Assembly (NCBI RefSeq): GCF_022206305.1
Contig: NZ_JAKOIW010000002.1
Span: 310,001-374,000, forward strand
From: Gordonia sp. 'Campus'
GTDB lineage: Bacteria > Actinomycetota > Actinomycetes > Mycobacteriales > Mycobacteriaceae
Direction: 5' to 3'
DNA length: 64,000 bases
Positions 1 to 8,717 of the stretch are shown piece by piece. The notes under the pieces were generated by a model. The model did no database searches, had not been told where the DNA came from, and saw only the letters and a list, made by a program, of their open reading frames with translations. The translations under genes and the position numbers were made by a program. Position 1 is the first letter of the stretch; each line of letters starts with the position of its first letter.

Positions 1-1056
1 ATCATCGACCCGGTCACCGGCCGGCCCACCAGTGTGTCGCCGCAGGATTGGACCGCGGTCTTCTCCGCCGCACTCCTCGATGCCGGCGCCAACCGCCCCG
101 ACGTCGTGGCCATCACCGCGGCCATGCCCGGACCGACCGGACTGACCCCGTTCGGGGAGCGCTACCCCGACCGCATGTTCGACGTCGGGATCGCCGAGCA
201 GCATGCGATGACCTCGGCGGCGGGTCTGGCCCTGGGCGGGCTGCACCCGGTGGTCGCCATCTACTCGACCTTCCTCAACCGTGCGTTCGACCAGTTGCTC
301 ATGGACGTCGCGCTGCTGAAGCAGCCGGTGACCCTCGTCCTGGATCGCTCCGGCATCACCGGCCCCGACGGACCCAGCCATCACGGGATGTGGGATCTGT
401 CGCTCATGGCGATGATCCCCGGCCTGCGGGTCGCCGCGCCGCGTGATGCCGTCCGCCTGCGGGAGGAGTTCGACGAGGCGCTCGGGGTCGACGACGGACC
501 CACCGCCCTCCGGTTCTCCAAAGGCGCAGTGCCCGAAGACATCCGGGCAGTCGAGCGGCTCGACGACGGCGTCGACGTCCTGCACCGTTCCGATCGTGAT
601 CTCGGTCCCGCAGGCGGCGACGTGCTCATCGTCGCGGTCGGCGCGTTCTGCGGCCTGGCCGTCGACACCGCCGAACGACTCGCCCGGCAGGGCATCGACG
701 CAACCGTCATCGACCCGCGCTGGGTGTTGCCCGTGCCGGCCTCGGTGGTCGAGGTCGCCCGCCGACACCGTCTGGTCGTGACGCTGGAGGACGGATGCAC
801 CAGCGGCGGTGTCGGGTCGGCCGTCGCGGCAGTCCTGTCCGCCGCCGAGGTGATGGTGCCGGTCCAGATCAAGGGCATCCCGCAGGAGTTCATCCCGCAC
901 GCCTCGCGAGGTGAGATCCTCGGCGAACTCGGTTTGACCGCGCAGGATCTCGCCCGGTCGGTCACGGCGACGGTGTCCGGGATGCAGGCCGGTCCGGGGT
1001 TGTCGGGTCAGATCGAGAACCGACCCGACCCGGCCCGGAGTCGCGCCGACGACTAG
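1..1056 (+). CDS. dxs: 1-deoxy-D-xylulose-5-phosphate synthase, 3' part
   Basis: This is the C-terminal part of the thiamine-diphosphate enzyme that condenses pyruvate with glyceraldehyde 3-phosphate, the first step of the MEP isoprenoid pathway. The frame is open from base 1, so the N-terminal cofactor domain lies outside the window and 351 residues remain. They hold the transketolase-like pyrimidine-binding domain ([10 protein letters not shown] at fragment residues 61-70, with the catalytic glutamate; [10 protein letters not shown] from residue 123) and the C-terminal transketolase domain ([14 protein letters not shown]). The C-terminal tail of about 40 residues looks non-conserved. In M. 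tuberculosis dxs1 (Rv2682c) sits in the same neighbourhood beside rnd and the DUF3000 gene. Confidence 0.96.
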   Translation: MIDPVTGRPTSVSPQDWTAVFSAALLDAGANRPDVVAITAAMPGPTGLTPFGERYPDRMFDVGIAEQHAMTSAAGLALGGLHPVVAIYSTFLNRAFDQLLMDVALLKQPVTLVLDRSGITGPDGPSHHGMWDLSLMAMIPGLRVAAPRDAVRLREEFDEALGVDDGPTALRFSKGAVPEDIRAVERLDDGVDVLHRSDRDLGPAGGDVLIVAVGAFCGLAVDTAERLARQGIDATVIDPRWVLPVPASVVEVARRHRLVVTLEDGCTSGGVGSAVAAVLSAAEVMVPVQIKGIPQEFIPHASRGEILGELGLTAQDLARSVTATVSGMQAGPGLSGQIENRPDPARSRADD

Positions 1057-1107
1057 ACCGGGTCCGCGCCGCGTTTGGCGGTGAACGGCGGTGGGCATTT
1101 CCCCGTG

Positions 1108-2250
1108 GTGAACGTCGAACCCGGTGCCGCGGGCCGGGATCGGTTGGACTCGCGGGTGCCGACGATCGGTGTCGAAGAGGAATTCGTCCTCGTCGACCGC
1201 GATTCCGGGCGTCCGGTCGGACGCAACCGCGAGGTCGCGGCTGCCGCATCGGCCCGTGGGCTCGACCTCGAACTCGAATTGACCTCGTCCCAGGTCGAGA
1301 TCGCCACGCCGACGGCGGTGTCGGGCGAGGAGATCGGTACGCATCTGCGCCGACTCCGCACCATCCTGGTCGACGCGGCCCGTGAGGTCGGTGTCGACGT
1401 CGTCGCGTGCGGAGTGCCACCGAGGGTGCCGGACTCGTTCCCGGTGACCGACACCGGTCGGTACCGGGCCATCGCCGCCCGGTACGGAATGCTCGCCCAC
1501 GAGCAGGGGATCAGCGGCTGCCATGTGCACGTCGGTGTGCCCGACACCGACACGGCGGTGTCGGTCTGCAACTGGATGCGGCCGTGGTTGCCTGCTCTGC
1601 TCGCGGTGTCGGCGAACTCGGCCATCTACCGAGACGCCGACTCCGGGCACGCCAGCTGGCGCTCGGTGCTGTGGTCACGGTGGCCCGCGGCGGGGCCGCC
1701 CCCGCACCTGCGCTCGGCCGAGCACTACGCCGACATCGTGAAAGTTCTGGTCGCCACCGGCGCGATCCTCGATCCCCACATGCTGTATTGGGACGTCCGC
1801 CCGTCGGATCACCTGCCGACGGTCGAGGTGCGCGTCGGGGACGTCCAGATGCGGGTCGAGGAGACCCAGGCGTTCGCCTCGATCGTCCGTGCGGCCGTCA
1901 TGACCGCACTCGACGACGGTGCAACGGGCGCGCGGGCAAGCGCGGTGCTGGACTCGGCGCTGCTGTCGGCCGCGTACTGGACAGCGGCTCATGACGGGCT
2001 CGATGGACAGGCCGTCGATCCGGCCACGGGTGCACTGCTGCCGGCGTGGTCCCGCGTCGATCAGTTGCTCACCGTGATCGGTCCGGCACTGGACCGTTCG
2101 GGTGAGCGCGAGTCTGTCGATGCGGTGCTGCAGACCATGCGCACCGAGGGCAACGGTGCCTCACGTCAGCGGCGGATCTTCGATGCCACGGGGACCGGCC
2201 TGGCAGTCGTGCGCGCAGCGACCGTGGGTCGTGAACTCGGCCCGGGGTGA
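1108..2250 (+). CDS. Glutamate-cysteine ligase family protein (YbdK-type carboxylate-amine ligase)
   Basis: The protein belongs to the GCS2/YbdK family of ATP-dependent carboxylate-amine ligases, enzymes related to glutamate-cysteine ligase and with weak ligase activity in E. coli YbdK. The family signature IGVEEEFVLVD is near the N-terminus, followed by SGCHVHVGVPD and VEVRVGDVQ, all typical of the fold. The start is uncertain. GTG 1108 gives 380 residues, the usual family length, with a weak GGTGGG upstream; TTG 1075 and GTG 1081 are in frame. It follows dxs closely and may be co-transcribed with it. This gene is not at this position in M. tuberculosis, so it is local to this lineage. The true substrate is unknown. 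Confidence 0.85.
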   Translation: MNVEPGAAGRDRLDSRVPTIGVEEEFVLVDRDSGRPVGRNREVAAAASARGLDLELELTSSQVEIATPTAVSGEEIGTHLRRLRTILVDAAREVGVDVVACGVPPRVPDSFPVTDTGRYRAIAARYGMLAHEQGISGCHVHVGVPDTDTAVSVCNWMRPWLPALLAVSANSAIYRDADSGHASWRSVLWSRWPAAGPPPHLRSAEHYADIVKVLVATGAILDPHMLYWDVRPSDHLPTVEVRVGDVQMRVEETQAFASIVRAAVMTALDDGATGARASAVLDSALLSAAYWTAAHDGLDGQAVDPATGALLPAWSRVDQLLTVIGPALDRSGERESVDAVLQTMRTEGNGASRQRRIFDATGTGLAVVRAATVGRELGPG

Positions 2251-2277
2251 GGGGCCGTCAGCTTCGGAGCCGCGAGG

Positions 2278-2706
2278 TCAGCGCAGGGTGGCGAGGTTCG
2301 AGATCGACTGGTGCACATCCGATTCGAGCACCTTGGCAACGAGTCGGCCCACCGCGCCGTTGAGGAGCCCGCCGGACAGCTCGGCGGACAGGTCGAAATG
2401 CGACCCGTCGGCGATCTCGTCCACCTTCATCGCCAGGTCGATCTTCACCCCGCCCCGGCCGGTGCCCGACAGCGCGATGAGACGCGGCTCGTCGTAATCG
2501 GTCACGGTCCAGTGGATGACGTTGCGGAACCCCTTGACCTTGATCAGCGACGAGATCGTGGTGCCCTCGGCGATCGTATCGGGTACCGGGGAGCGCCATC
2601 CGCCGAAGATGGTCATCCACTCGTCGAACCGTGCAAGGTTGCTGGCGAGTGCCCAGGCTGCGCCCGGGTCGAGGTCGGAGTCGTAACCGACGGAGACTGT
2701 GGCCAC
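2278..2706 (-). CDS. SRPBCC/START-like ligand-binding family protein
   Basis: A 142-residue protein of the SRPBCC (polyketide cyclase/dehydrase and lipid transport) superfamily. The pattern of an N-terminal strand (ATVSVGYDSDL), a helix (AAWALASNLARFDEWM) and a run of beta strands ending in a long C-terminal helix (LNGAVGRLVAKVLESDVHQSISNLA) fits this fold. The GTG start at 2706 is chosen because GGGAG lies about 8 bases upstream and the upstream extension is low-complexity Arg-rich sequence. It lies downstream of rnd on the same strand and converges with the ligase gene. The ligand is unknown. Confidence 0.75.
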   Translation of the reverse strand: MATVSVGYDSDLDPGAAWALASNLARFDEWMTIFGGWRSPVPDTIAEGTTISSLIKVKGFRNVIHWTVTDYDEPRLIALSGTGRGGVKIDLAMKVDEIADGSHFDLSAELSGGLLNGAVGRLVAKVLESDVHQSISNLATLR

Positions 2707-2878
2707 TGAATAGCTCCCATCCGTGAGGGTGGTCCGTGCCGGGAGTTGTCTTACCCCGCTCCGGGTCGTGCACTCGGGTGTTGGCTTTCGGGTCGTCGTG
2801 ACCACCGAATGTAGCCGAGGATCGACCGCCGCGCGGGGCCGGCACCGCGACGACCATGCGCGGCGGGCGTGTCGTCGC

Positions 2879-4186
2879 CTACTCGCCGACCGTCTCCTGC
2901 GCTGGTCGGGCGGCGTCGCGCAGCGCCTCGGCGAGCGGTTCGGCACAGAGTCCGCGCTGCCAGGGCCGGGCTGCCGAGGCGGCGAGACGGGCATCGACGT
3001 TCTCGGTGGTGATCTCCCCGTCGACGCCGTCCCAGCAGAGCTGTCGGACGAGATCGGGGGCGAGGAGATTCTCCACGGGCAGGGTGTGGGCCTCGGCGAT
3101 GTCCTTCAGCACCGGCCGCACCTTCTGCAGGCGTGCGTTCGCCTCGGGGTTCCGCTGTTCCCACCTGCTGACCGGCGGCAAACCGGGACCGTTGGTCTTG
3201 CGCGACGGGAGTTTGCTGTCGGGGAGTTCACGCGCCCGCTGCAGAGCGCTGAGCCAGACGTTGGCCTGCCTGCGTTGTCGGGGACCGCCGAAGACCGGGA
3301 GCCGGGTCAGTTCGGCTGCCGTCTTGGGATCGACGGTCGCGGCGTTGACGATGGCGGTGTCGGGCAGGATGCGGCCCGGCGCGACGTCGCGTCGTTCCGC
3401 CAGCTCTTCCCGCGCGGTCCACAGTTCCCGGACCGCGGCGAGGGTGCGGGTGGACTTGATGGTGTGGATGTTCGACGTCTTGCGCCACCGGTCGGTGCGC
3501 GGGGGAGCGGGCGGTCGACCCAGGACGTAGGCGAATTCCTCACGCGCCCAGCCGTTTTTGCCGTCGTCGGCGAGGGCGGCGTCCATCGCGTCGCGCAGTT
3601 CCACCAGCACCTCGACGTCGAGCGCGGCGTAGTTCAGCCAATCGGCGGGCAGCGGTCGCCGGGACCAGTCGGCGGCGCCGTGGCCCTTGAGTAGGCCGAG
3701 TCCCAGGAACTGGGCGACCATGGCCGCGAGGTTGACCTTCGCGAGGCCGAGCAGTCGACCCGCCAGCTCGGTGTCATAGAGCTCGACGCATTCGAAACCG
3801 AGTTCCCGCAGGCAGGGAAGATCCTGATCGGCCGCATGCAGCACCCATTCCGGTCCGCGCAATGCGTCGATGACGGGTGCGAGCGCCGCGGGGTCGCCGA
3901 TCGGGTCGAGCAGGAAGCTGCCCGCCCCGTGACGCTTGATCTGGATCAGATAGGCGCGCTGGGAGTAGCGGTACCCCGATGCACGTTCGGTGTCGACTGC
4001 GATCGGACCCGTGCCGGCGGCCAGGGCCGCCGCTGCGTCGGCGAACTCCGTCGCGGTCGAGAGCACCGGCGGAACCCCGCCCGCGGGTTCGAGCAGTGGC
4101 GTGACCTCGGGGGCTGCGTCATCGCCTGCACCCTCGGTGCCGGTTGTCGTCACCTCTGGTTCGACCGGTCCGGCGGCCTCGCTCAC
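2879..4186 (-). CDS. rnd: Ribonuclease D (HRDC domain)
   Basis: A DEDD-family 3'-5' exoribonuclease, 435 residues, likely acting in the trimming of stable RNA 3' ends. The exonuclease motifs are visible in order: IAVDTERAS (Exo I Asp and Glu), HAADQDLPCL (Exo II Asp) and LNYAALDVEVL (Exo III Tyr and Asp). An HRDC-type helical region follows, including RLPVFGGPRQRR. The first 40 residues are acidic and Pro/Thr-rich, without a domain. The GTG start overlaps the stop of the upstream DUF3000 gene by 4 bases, so the two are translationally coupled, as in Rv2680-Rv2681. Confidence 0.92.
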   Translation of the reverse strand: MSEAAGPVEPEVTTTGTEGAGDDAAPEVTPLLEPAGGVPPVLSTATEFADAAAALAAGTGPIAVDTERASGYRYSQRAYLIQIKRHGAGSFLLDPIGDPAALAPVIDALRGPEWVLHAADQDLPCLRELGFECVELYDTELAGRLLGLAKVNLAAMVAQFLGLGLLKGHGAADWSRRPLPADWLNYAALDVEVLVELRDAMDAALADDGKNGWAREEFAYVLGRPPAPPRTDRWRKTSNIHTIKSTRTLAAVRELWTAREELAERRDVAPGRILPDTAIVNAATVDPKTAAELTRLPVFGGPRQRRQANVWLSALQRARELPDSKLPSRKTNGPGLPPVSRWEQRNPEANARLQKVRPVLKDIAEAHTLPVENLLAPDLVRQLCWDGVDGEITTENVDARLAASAARPWQRGLCAEPLAEALRDAARPAQETVGE

Positions 4187-4809
4187 GTCGCGCCGAGTTC
4201 GGTCACGCCGACCGGCGGGAGACCGGCCGCGGAGGCCAGGACGTCACAGAATGCCTCGAGATGGCTGTTCAGGCCGTCGGCGGTCAGGGCCGTCCAGGAC
4301 GCGCGTACCTCGAGTTGGTGGGCCCGCGGCGGGCCGGCGATGTCGCCGTAGCGGACGGACGTGGTCGAGGTGACGGTCCCGCCGAGTGCGGTGACCTCGA
4401 TGCGGGTGGCGGTGTCGTCGGGGGTCGAGCCGGCCCCGACAGGGACGCCGAGGGCGTCGCTGAGCCAGCTCCAGGCCACCTCGGGGAGCAGCGGGTCCAT
4501 GGCCAACGCGGCCTCGACCTCTGCCTGTAGAAACGCGACGAGTCGGATCGTGCCGTTCCACGCGTCCTGGCCGGCCGGGTCGTAGAGCAGGATCAGGCGA
4601 CCGAAGGCGCTGCCCTGTGCGTCCGCGGGCACATCGTCGAGGTCCTCGGGCGGGCGCACCTCGGCGCCGACGGCATAGCTGTACGGCGCCAGGCGCTGGG
4701 GCGGGCGGATGGGTCCGACCTCGATCTCACGGCGGACCCGGGCAGCGTGCAGCGACTCCACCGCCGCGCGGAAATCAGCAGGCTCGTCCTGAGCTCCCGA
4801 AGAGGTCAC
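4183..4809 (-). CDS. DUF3000 family protein
   Basis: A conserved actinobacterial protein of unknown function (DUF3000, Rv2680-like), 208 residues. The conserved block runs from FRAAVESLHAARVRREIEVG through LAPYSYAVGAEV to the C-terminal region with AHQLEVRASW. No catalytic motif or membrane segment is visible. GTG 4809 is preferred to the longer ATG 4977 because the extra 56 residues look non-coding and because a TACGGT hexamer ends 6 bases before the GTG, as in a leaderless promoter. It is the first gene of a pair with rnd, and its conserved link to RNase D suggests, as inference only, a role in RNA metabolism. Confidence 0.85.
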   Translation of the reverse strand: MTSSGAQDEPADFRAAVESLHAARVRREIEVGPIRPPQRLAPYSYAVGAEVRPPEDLDDVPADAQGSAFGRLILLYDPAGQDAWNGTIRLVAFLQAEVEAALAMDPLLPEVAWSWLSDALGVPVGAGSTPDDTATRIEVTALGGTVTSTTSVRYGDIAGPPRAHQLEVRASWTALTADGLNSHLEAFCDVLASAAGLPPVGVTELGAT

Positions 4810-4815
4810 CGTTCG

Positions 4816-4821
4816 ACCGTA
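4816..4821 (-). promoter_or_regulatory. -10 hexamer TACGGT, leaderless promoter for the DUF3000-rnd pair
   Basis: TACGGT on the minus strand is followed by six bases (CGAACG) and then the GTG start. A transcript from this site would begin at or very near the start codon. Confidence 0.5.
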
Positions 4822-4938
4822 GGGGTGGGGTGCCCGACCAGCGCGGAGGCGCGCCGAGGCAGCCGGCCCCGGCATCGGATGAGGTGGGTTGCGCAGGGCT
4901 TTCCCGAGCGAATCGGGGGCATGGCAGAGTAAGCGGTG

Positions 4939-6000
4939 ATGACGAACGCAACTGGTACCCGGGTCCATAGGTCGCACCTGCCGCTGGTCGCCGCGGCCAC
5001 CGGCGCGACCCCGTCACGCCGACCGGTGTGGTTCATGCGGCAGGCGGGCCGCTCCCTCCCCGAGTATCGGGCGATCCGCGCCGATCACGGCATGCTGGAG
5101 TCCTGCTTCGACGCCGAGCTGGTCTGCGAGATCACGATGCAGCCGGTGCGCCGGCACGATGTGGACGCCGCGATCCTCTTCTCCGACATCGTTGTGCCGC
5201 TCAAGGCCGCGGGCATCGATCTCGACATCGTCGCCGGCACCGGTCCGGTCATCGCCGAGCCGGTGCGCTCGCCGGAGGCGGTCTCGCGCATCCCGCGTCT
5301 GGAACCCGCCGCCGTGGGATCGATCTCGCGCGCCATCGGCCTGCTGCTCGACGAACTGGGCGACACGGCGCTCATCGGGTTCGCCGGCGCGCCGTTCACC
5401 CTCGCCTCCTACCTCATCGAGGGCGGACCGAGCCGCAATTACGAACGCACCAAGGCGATGATGCACGGCGACCCGGAGACCTGGGCCGAACTCATGGCGC
5501 GCCTCGCCGACATCACCATCGCGTTCCTGAAGGTCCAGCTCGACGCGGGTGTGGACGCGATCCAGCTCTTCGACTCGTGGGCGGGCATGCTGTCGGCCGC
5601 CGACTACCAGCGATTCGTGGCGCCGCACAGCGCCCGGGTCCTCGCCGAAGTCGCCGAGTACGGGGTGCCGCGTATCCACTTCGGCGTCGGCACCGGGGAA
5701 TTGCTCGCCCCGATGGCGCATGTCGGCGCCGATGTCATCGGCGTGGACTGGCGCGTCCCCCTCGAGGAGGCCGTTCGCCGCGTCGGTCCGGGCAAGGCCG
5801 TGCAGGGCAACCTCGACCCGACCCTGCTGTTCGCCGGCCAGGACGTCGTGGACGGCGAGGTGCGACGGGTCGTCGCCGACGGCGATCGCGCGGTGGCGGC
5901 CGGGGCGATCGGGCACATCTTCAACCTGGGTCACGGGGTTCTGCCCGGCACCGACCCCGACGTGCTCACCAGGGCCGTCGAGCTCGTTCACAGCATCTGA
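4939..6000 (+). CDS. hemE: Uroporphyrinogen III decarboxylase
   Basis: Decarboxylates the four acetate chains of uroporphyrinogen III to give coproporphyrinogen III. The N-terminal signature [18 protein letters not shown], the segment [13 protein letters not shown], the active-site region DSWAGMLS and the C-terminal [16 protein letters not shown] are all present, and the length (353 residues) is normal. ATG 4939 is used; an in-frame GTG directly before it at 4936 is equally possible. The stop overlaps the ATG of the next haem gene by one base (TGATG), so hemE and hemG are coupled. It is divergent from the DUF3000-rnd pair. Confidence 0.96.
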   Translation: MTNATGTRVHRSHLPLVAAATGATPSRRPVWFMRQAGRSLPEYRAIRADHGMLESCFDAELVCEITMQPVRRHDVDAAILFSDIVVPLKAAGIDLDIVAGTGPVIAEPVRSPEAVSRIPRLEPAAVGSISRAIGLLLDELGDTALIGFAGAPFTLASYLIEGGPSRNYERTKAMMHGDPETWAELMARLADITIAFLKVQLDAGVDAIQLFDSWAGMLSAADYQRFVAPHSARVLAEVAEYGVPRIHFGVGTGELLAPMAHVGADVIGVDWRVPLEEAVRRVGPGKAVQGNLDPTLLFAGQDVVDGEVRRVVADGDRAVAAGAIGHIFNLGHGVLPGTDPDVLTRAVELVHSI

Positions 6001-7400
6001 TGCCCGGTTCGGCCCGGGTCGCGATCGTCGGCGGTGGCATCTCCGGTCTGACTGCCGCGTACCGCCTGCGCCGCGCCCTCGGTGCCGACGCCGCCCTCGA
6101 CCTGTTCGAGTCCTCGGACCGGACCGGCGGGGTCCTGCACACGACCACCGTCGGTGATCAGGCCGTCGACGTCGGCGCCGAGGCGTTCATCGTGCGTCGT
6201 CCCGAGGCGCTGGATCTCGTCACCGAACTCGGACTGGCCGATCGGATCGTGTCGCCGACGCCACGTCGCCCCGCGGTCTGGTCCGGTGGCCGGCTGCATC
6301 CGCTGCCCAGTCCCGCACTGATGGGCATCCCCGCCACCCCCGCGGCGGTCGAGGGCCTCGCCGAGCCCGGTGACCTCGACCGGATGGCCGCCGAGGCCGG
6401 TCGCCCACTGGACTGGCAGACCGGCGCCGACCCGAGCGTCGGTGCGCTCGTCGCCGACCGGTTCGGGGAGTCGGTGGTGGCCCGCAGTGTCGACCCCATG
6501 CTCGGCGGCGTGTACTCGAGCCTCGCCGGCGAGATCGGGTTGCGCGAGGCCTTGCCGGCCCTCGCGGCGCGGCTGGACGGGGGAGCGCCCTCGTTGACCG
6601 CGGCGGTGAACGACCTCGTCTCGGCGGGCGCAGCCGTCACCGGCCCTGTCTTCGGCACCCTGGTGGGCGGTTACGGCGTCCTGCTCGACGCCCTGCGCAG
6701 TGCGGCCGCCGCCGACGTCCGGTGCGAGTCCCGCGTGGTCGACGTCGAACCGGCCGAGGACGGATGGCTGGTCCGCACCGTCGACGCCGCACACACCTAC
6801 GACGCCGTGCTCCTCGCGACCCCGGCGTGGGAATCGGGGCGGCTCCTACGCGGTTCCGTACCCGACCTGGCCGCGCCGCTGGAGGCCGTTCGTGCGGCGT
6901 CGTCGGTGGTGGTGTCGATCGCGCTGTCCCCGTCGACCCCGCTTCCCGAGCACTCGGGCGTTCTGGTGGGCACGGGGGAAGGGTTGCGCGCCAAGGCATT
7001 CACGTTCAGTTCGCAGAAGTGGGCGCATCTGGCGGCGCCGGACCGGCCGGTGTCGGTGCGTGCGTCGTTCGGTCGGTTCGGTGCGCCCGTACCGGAACCG
7101 GGCGACGAACCCGGCGTCGACGACCGGTTGCGCGCCGAGGCGCTCGAGGACCTCGACGAGGTGTGTCGCTCAGCCGGTGCCACCCCGGTGTCGGACCGTG
7201 TCGTCGACACCCGTGTGCGACGCTGGACCGGCGGGCTCCCGGTCTACGGACCGGGCCACCTGACGGCGATGGCGCAGATCATCGCGGCGCGACCGCGACG
7301 CCTGGCCCTCGCGGGATCGTCGTACGCCGGCGTCGGGGTGCCGGCATGTATCGGTCAGGCCGGACGCTCGGCCGCCGCGCTTCTCGACGACCTCCGCTGA
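6000..7400 (+). CDS. hemG: Coproporphyrinogen III / protoporphyrinogen oxidase (CgoX/HemY type)
   Basis: An FAD-dependent oxidase of 466 residues, also named hemY or cgoX. In actinobacteria it works in the coproporphyrin-dependent branch, oxidising coproporphyrinogen III to coproporphyrin III. The dinucleotide-binding motif VAIVGGGISGLTAAYRL opens the protein; DLFESSDRTGGVLHT supplies the ribose-binding acidic residue region; the C-terminal FAD motif is LALAGSSYAGVGVPACIGQA. The frame is open far upstream through hemE, but ATG 6000 overlapping the hemE stop is the natural start. HemQ follows after 60 bases, so three consecutive steps of haem synthesis are encoded together. Oxidase preference (copro- against protoporphyrinogen) is inferred from the neighbouring hemQ. 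Confidence 0.94.
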   Translation: MPGSARVAIVGGGISGLTAAYRLRRALGADAALDLFESSDRTGGVLHTTTVGDQAVDVGAEAFIVRRPEALDLVTELGLADRIVSPTPRRPAVWSGGRLHPLPSPALMGIPATPAAVEGLAEPGDLDRMAAEAGRPLDWQTGADPSVGALVADRFGESVVARSVDPMLGGVYSSLAGEIGLREALPALAARLDGGAPSLTAAVNDLVSAGAAVTGPVFGTLVGGYGVLLDALRSAAAADVRCESRVVDVEPAEDGWLVRTVDAAHTYDAVLLATPAWESGRLLRGSVPDLAAPLEAVRAASSVVVSIALSPSTPLPEHSGVLVGTGEGLRAKAFTFSSQKWAHLAAPDRPVSVRASFGRFGAPVPEPGDEPGVDDRLRAEALEDLDEVCRSAGATPVSDRVVDTRVRRWTGGLPVYGPGHLTAMAQIIAARPRRLALAGSSYAGVGVPACIGQAGRSAAALLDDLR

Positions 7401-7460
7401 TCGGTCGCCACGACTGACCTGGCTGGTCGACGCCGCCGGCCCGGTGGCACGATGGCACCC

Positions 7461-8156
7461 ATGAGCCGCTTGGATTACGCAGAACTCAACTCGACGATCC
7501 GCTACCTGATGTTCTCGGTGTTCGCGGTCCGGCCGGGGGAACTCGGCACCGACCGGGACCAGGCCAAATCCGACGCCACGGACTTCTTCAAGTCGCTCGA
7601 GGACTCCGGCGTCGTGGTCCGCGGCGTGTACGACGTCTCCGGTCTGCGTGCCGACGCCGATTTCATGATCTGGTGGCACGCCGAGGACGTCGAGCCCATC
7701 CAGGCGGCCTACGCGAAGTTCCGGCGGGAGACCGCCCTCGGGCGGGCCTGCAACCCCGTATGGAGCAACGTCGCACTCCACCGTCCTGCCGAGTTCAACA
7801 AGAGCCACATCCCGGCTTTCCTCGCCGGTGAGGACCCGGGCAACTACATCTGTGTGTACCCGTTCGTCCGTTCCTACGAGTGGTACCTGCTGCCCGACGA
7901 GGAGCGTCGCAAGATGCTGGCCGACCACGGCAAGGCCGCACGTGCCTACAAGGACGTCCGTGCCAACACCGTGTCGTCGTTCGCGCTCGGCGACTACGAG
8001 TGGCTGCTGGCCTTCGAGGCGCCCGAGCTGCACCGCATCGTCGACCTCATGCGTGACCTGCGCGCCACCGAGGCGCGGCTGCACGTGCGCGAGGAGACGC
8101 CGTTCTTCACCGGCCCGCGCGTCGAGGTGCCCGCGCTGATCGACGCCCTGCCCTGA
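7461..8156 (+). CDS. hemQ: Coproheme decarboxylase HemQ (ChdC)
   Basis: Oxidatively decarboxylates coproheme to haem b, the last step of the coproporphyrin-dependent pathway. It is a chlorite-dismutase-fold protein of 231 residues, the same length as Rv2676c. The motif [13 protein letters not shown] carries the tyrosine (Tyr133) that in characterised actinobacterial ChdC forms the reactive radical, and His156 in DHGKAARAY is the expected proximal haem ligand. The conserved N-terminus [20 protein letters not shown] places the start at ATG 7461 rather than the in-frame ATG 7452. Together with hemE and hemG this defines the non-canonical haem pathway. Confidence 0.95.
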   Translation: MSRLDYAELNSTIRYLMFSVFAVRPGELGTDRDQAKSDATDFFKSLEDSGVVVRGVYDVSGLRADADFMIWWHAEDVEPIQAAYAKFRRETALGRACNPVWSNVALHRPAEFNKSHIPAFLAGEDPGNYICVYPFVRSYEWYLLPDEERRKMLADHGKAARAYKDVRANTVSSFALGDYEWLLAFEAPELHRIVDLMRDLRATEARLHVREETPFFTGPRVEVPALIDALP

Positions 8157-8166
8157 GGATCACTGC

Positions 8167-8220
8167 CCCCTGAGGTGCGAGCGAAGCGAGCCCCGAAGGG
8201 TCTCGGTCGCACTTCAGGGG
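8167..8220. repeat. Dispersed palindromic repeat, copy 1; likely bidirectional terminator
   Basis: A 14-base arm at 8167-8180 pairs with 8207-8220 (CCCCTGAGGTGCGA against TCGCACTTCAGGGG, one mismatch). It sits in the 71-base gap between the convergent hemQ and msrB genes, where a terminator for both strands is needed. The first 33 bases of the element (8168-8200) recur with one mismatch, inverted, at 50682-50714, also between convergent genes. Confidence 0.75.
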
Positions 8221-8227
8221 AATAGTG

Positions 8228-8683
8228 CTATTCGGCGGGTTCCAGCGTCAGGCTGATCGAGTTGATGCAGTACCGCAGATCGGTGGGGGTGTCGTAGCCC
8301 TCGCCCTCGAAGACGTGGCCGAGGTGGCTCTTGCAGTTGGCGCAGAGCACCTCCACCCGTCGCATGCCCAGCGAGTTGTCCTCGAGCTCGATGATCTTGT
8401 CACCGGCGAGCGGAGAGAAGAACGACGGCCAACCGCAATGGGATTCGAACTTGTGCTCGCTGCGGAACAGTTCGGTGTTGCACGCCCGGCAGCGGTAGAT
8501 GCCCACGGTCTTGGTGTCGGTGTACTCGCCGGTGAACGGCGCCTCGGTGCCGGCCTGGCGCAGGACACGGTACTCGGCCGGGCTGAGGCGCTGCCGCCAC
8601 TGCTCGTCGGTGAGTTCGGCGGCGTTCGTGGTGGCGTCGTCGGCGTGATCGTCGGGGCGGGTCGACGCGGTGCTGTCGGTCAT
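8228..8683 (-). CDS. msrB: Peptide-methionine (R)-S-oxide reductase
   Basis: Reduces the R epimer of methionine sulfoxide in proteins. The 151-residue MsrB protein keeps both zinc pairs (Cys65/Cys68 in CRAC, Cys114/Cys117 in CANC), the substrate-binding segment SHCGWPSFF and the catalytic Cys139 in LRYCINSISL. The start is set at ATG 8683: a TACCGT hexamer ends 7 bases before it, which suggests a leaderless transcript; a GTG three codons upstream (8692) would then lie outside the message. It lies between hemQ and aftC, as does Rv2674. Confidence 0.96.
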   Translation of the reverse strand: MTDSTASTRPDDHADDATTNAAELTDEQWRQRLSPAEYRVLRQAGTEAPFTGEYTDTKTVGIYRCRACNTELFRSEHKFESHCGWPSFFSPLAGDKIIELEDNSLGMRRVEVLCANCKSHLGHVFEGEGYDTPTDLRYCINSISLTLEPAE

Positions 8684-8690
8684 GGATTCC

Positions 8691-8696
8691 ACGGTA
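8691..8696 (-). promoter_or_regulatory. -10 hexamer TACCGT, leaderless promoter for msrB
   Basis: TACCGT on the minus strand, then seven bases (GGAATCC), then the ATG at 8683. It lies in the short gap downstream of aftC, so msrB can be transcribed separately from the genes upstream of it. Confidence 0.5.
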
Positions 8697-8717
8697 GCGC
8701 GCTCGGCGGCAGCGGTT

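Noticed and set aside
5028-5999. Upstream extension of the hemG frame through hemE
   Set aside because: The added 324 residues are Arg-rich shadow sequence of hemE; the FAD motif begins 7 residues after ATG 6000.
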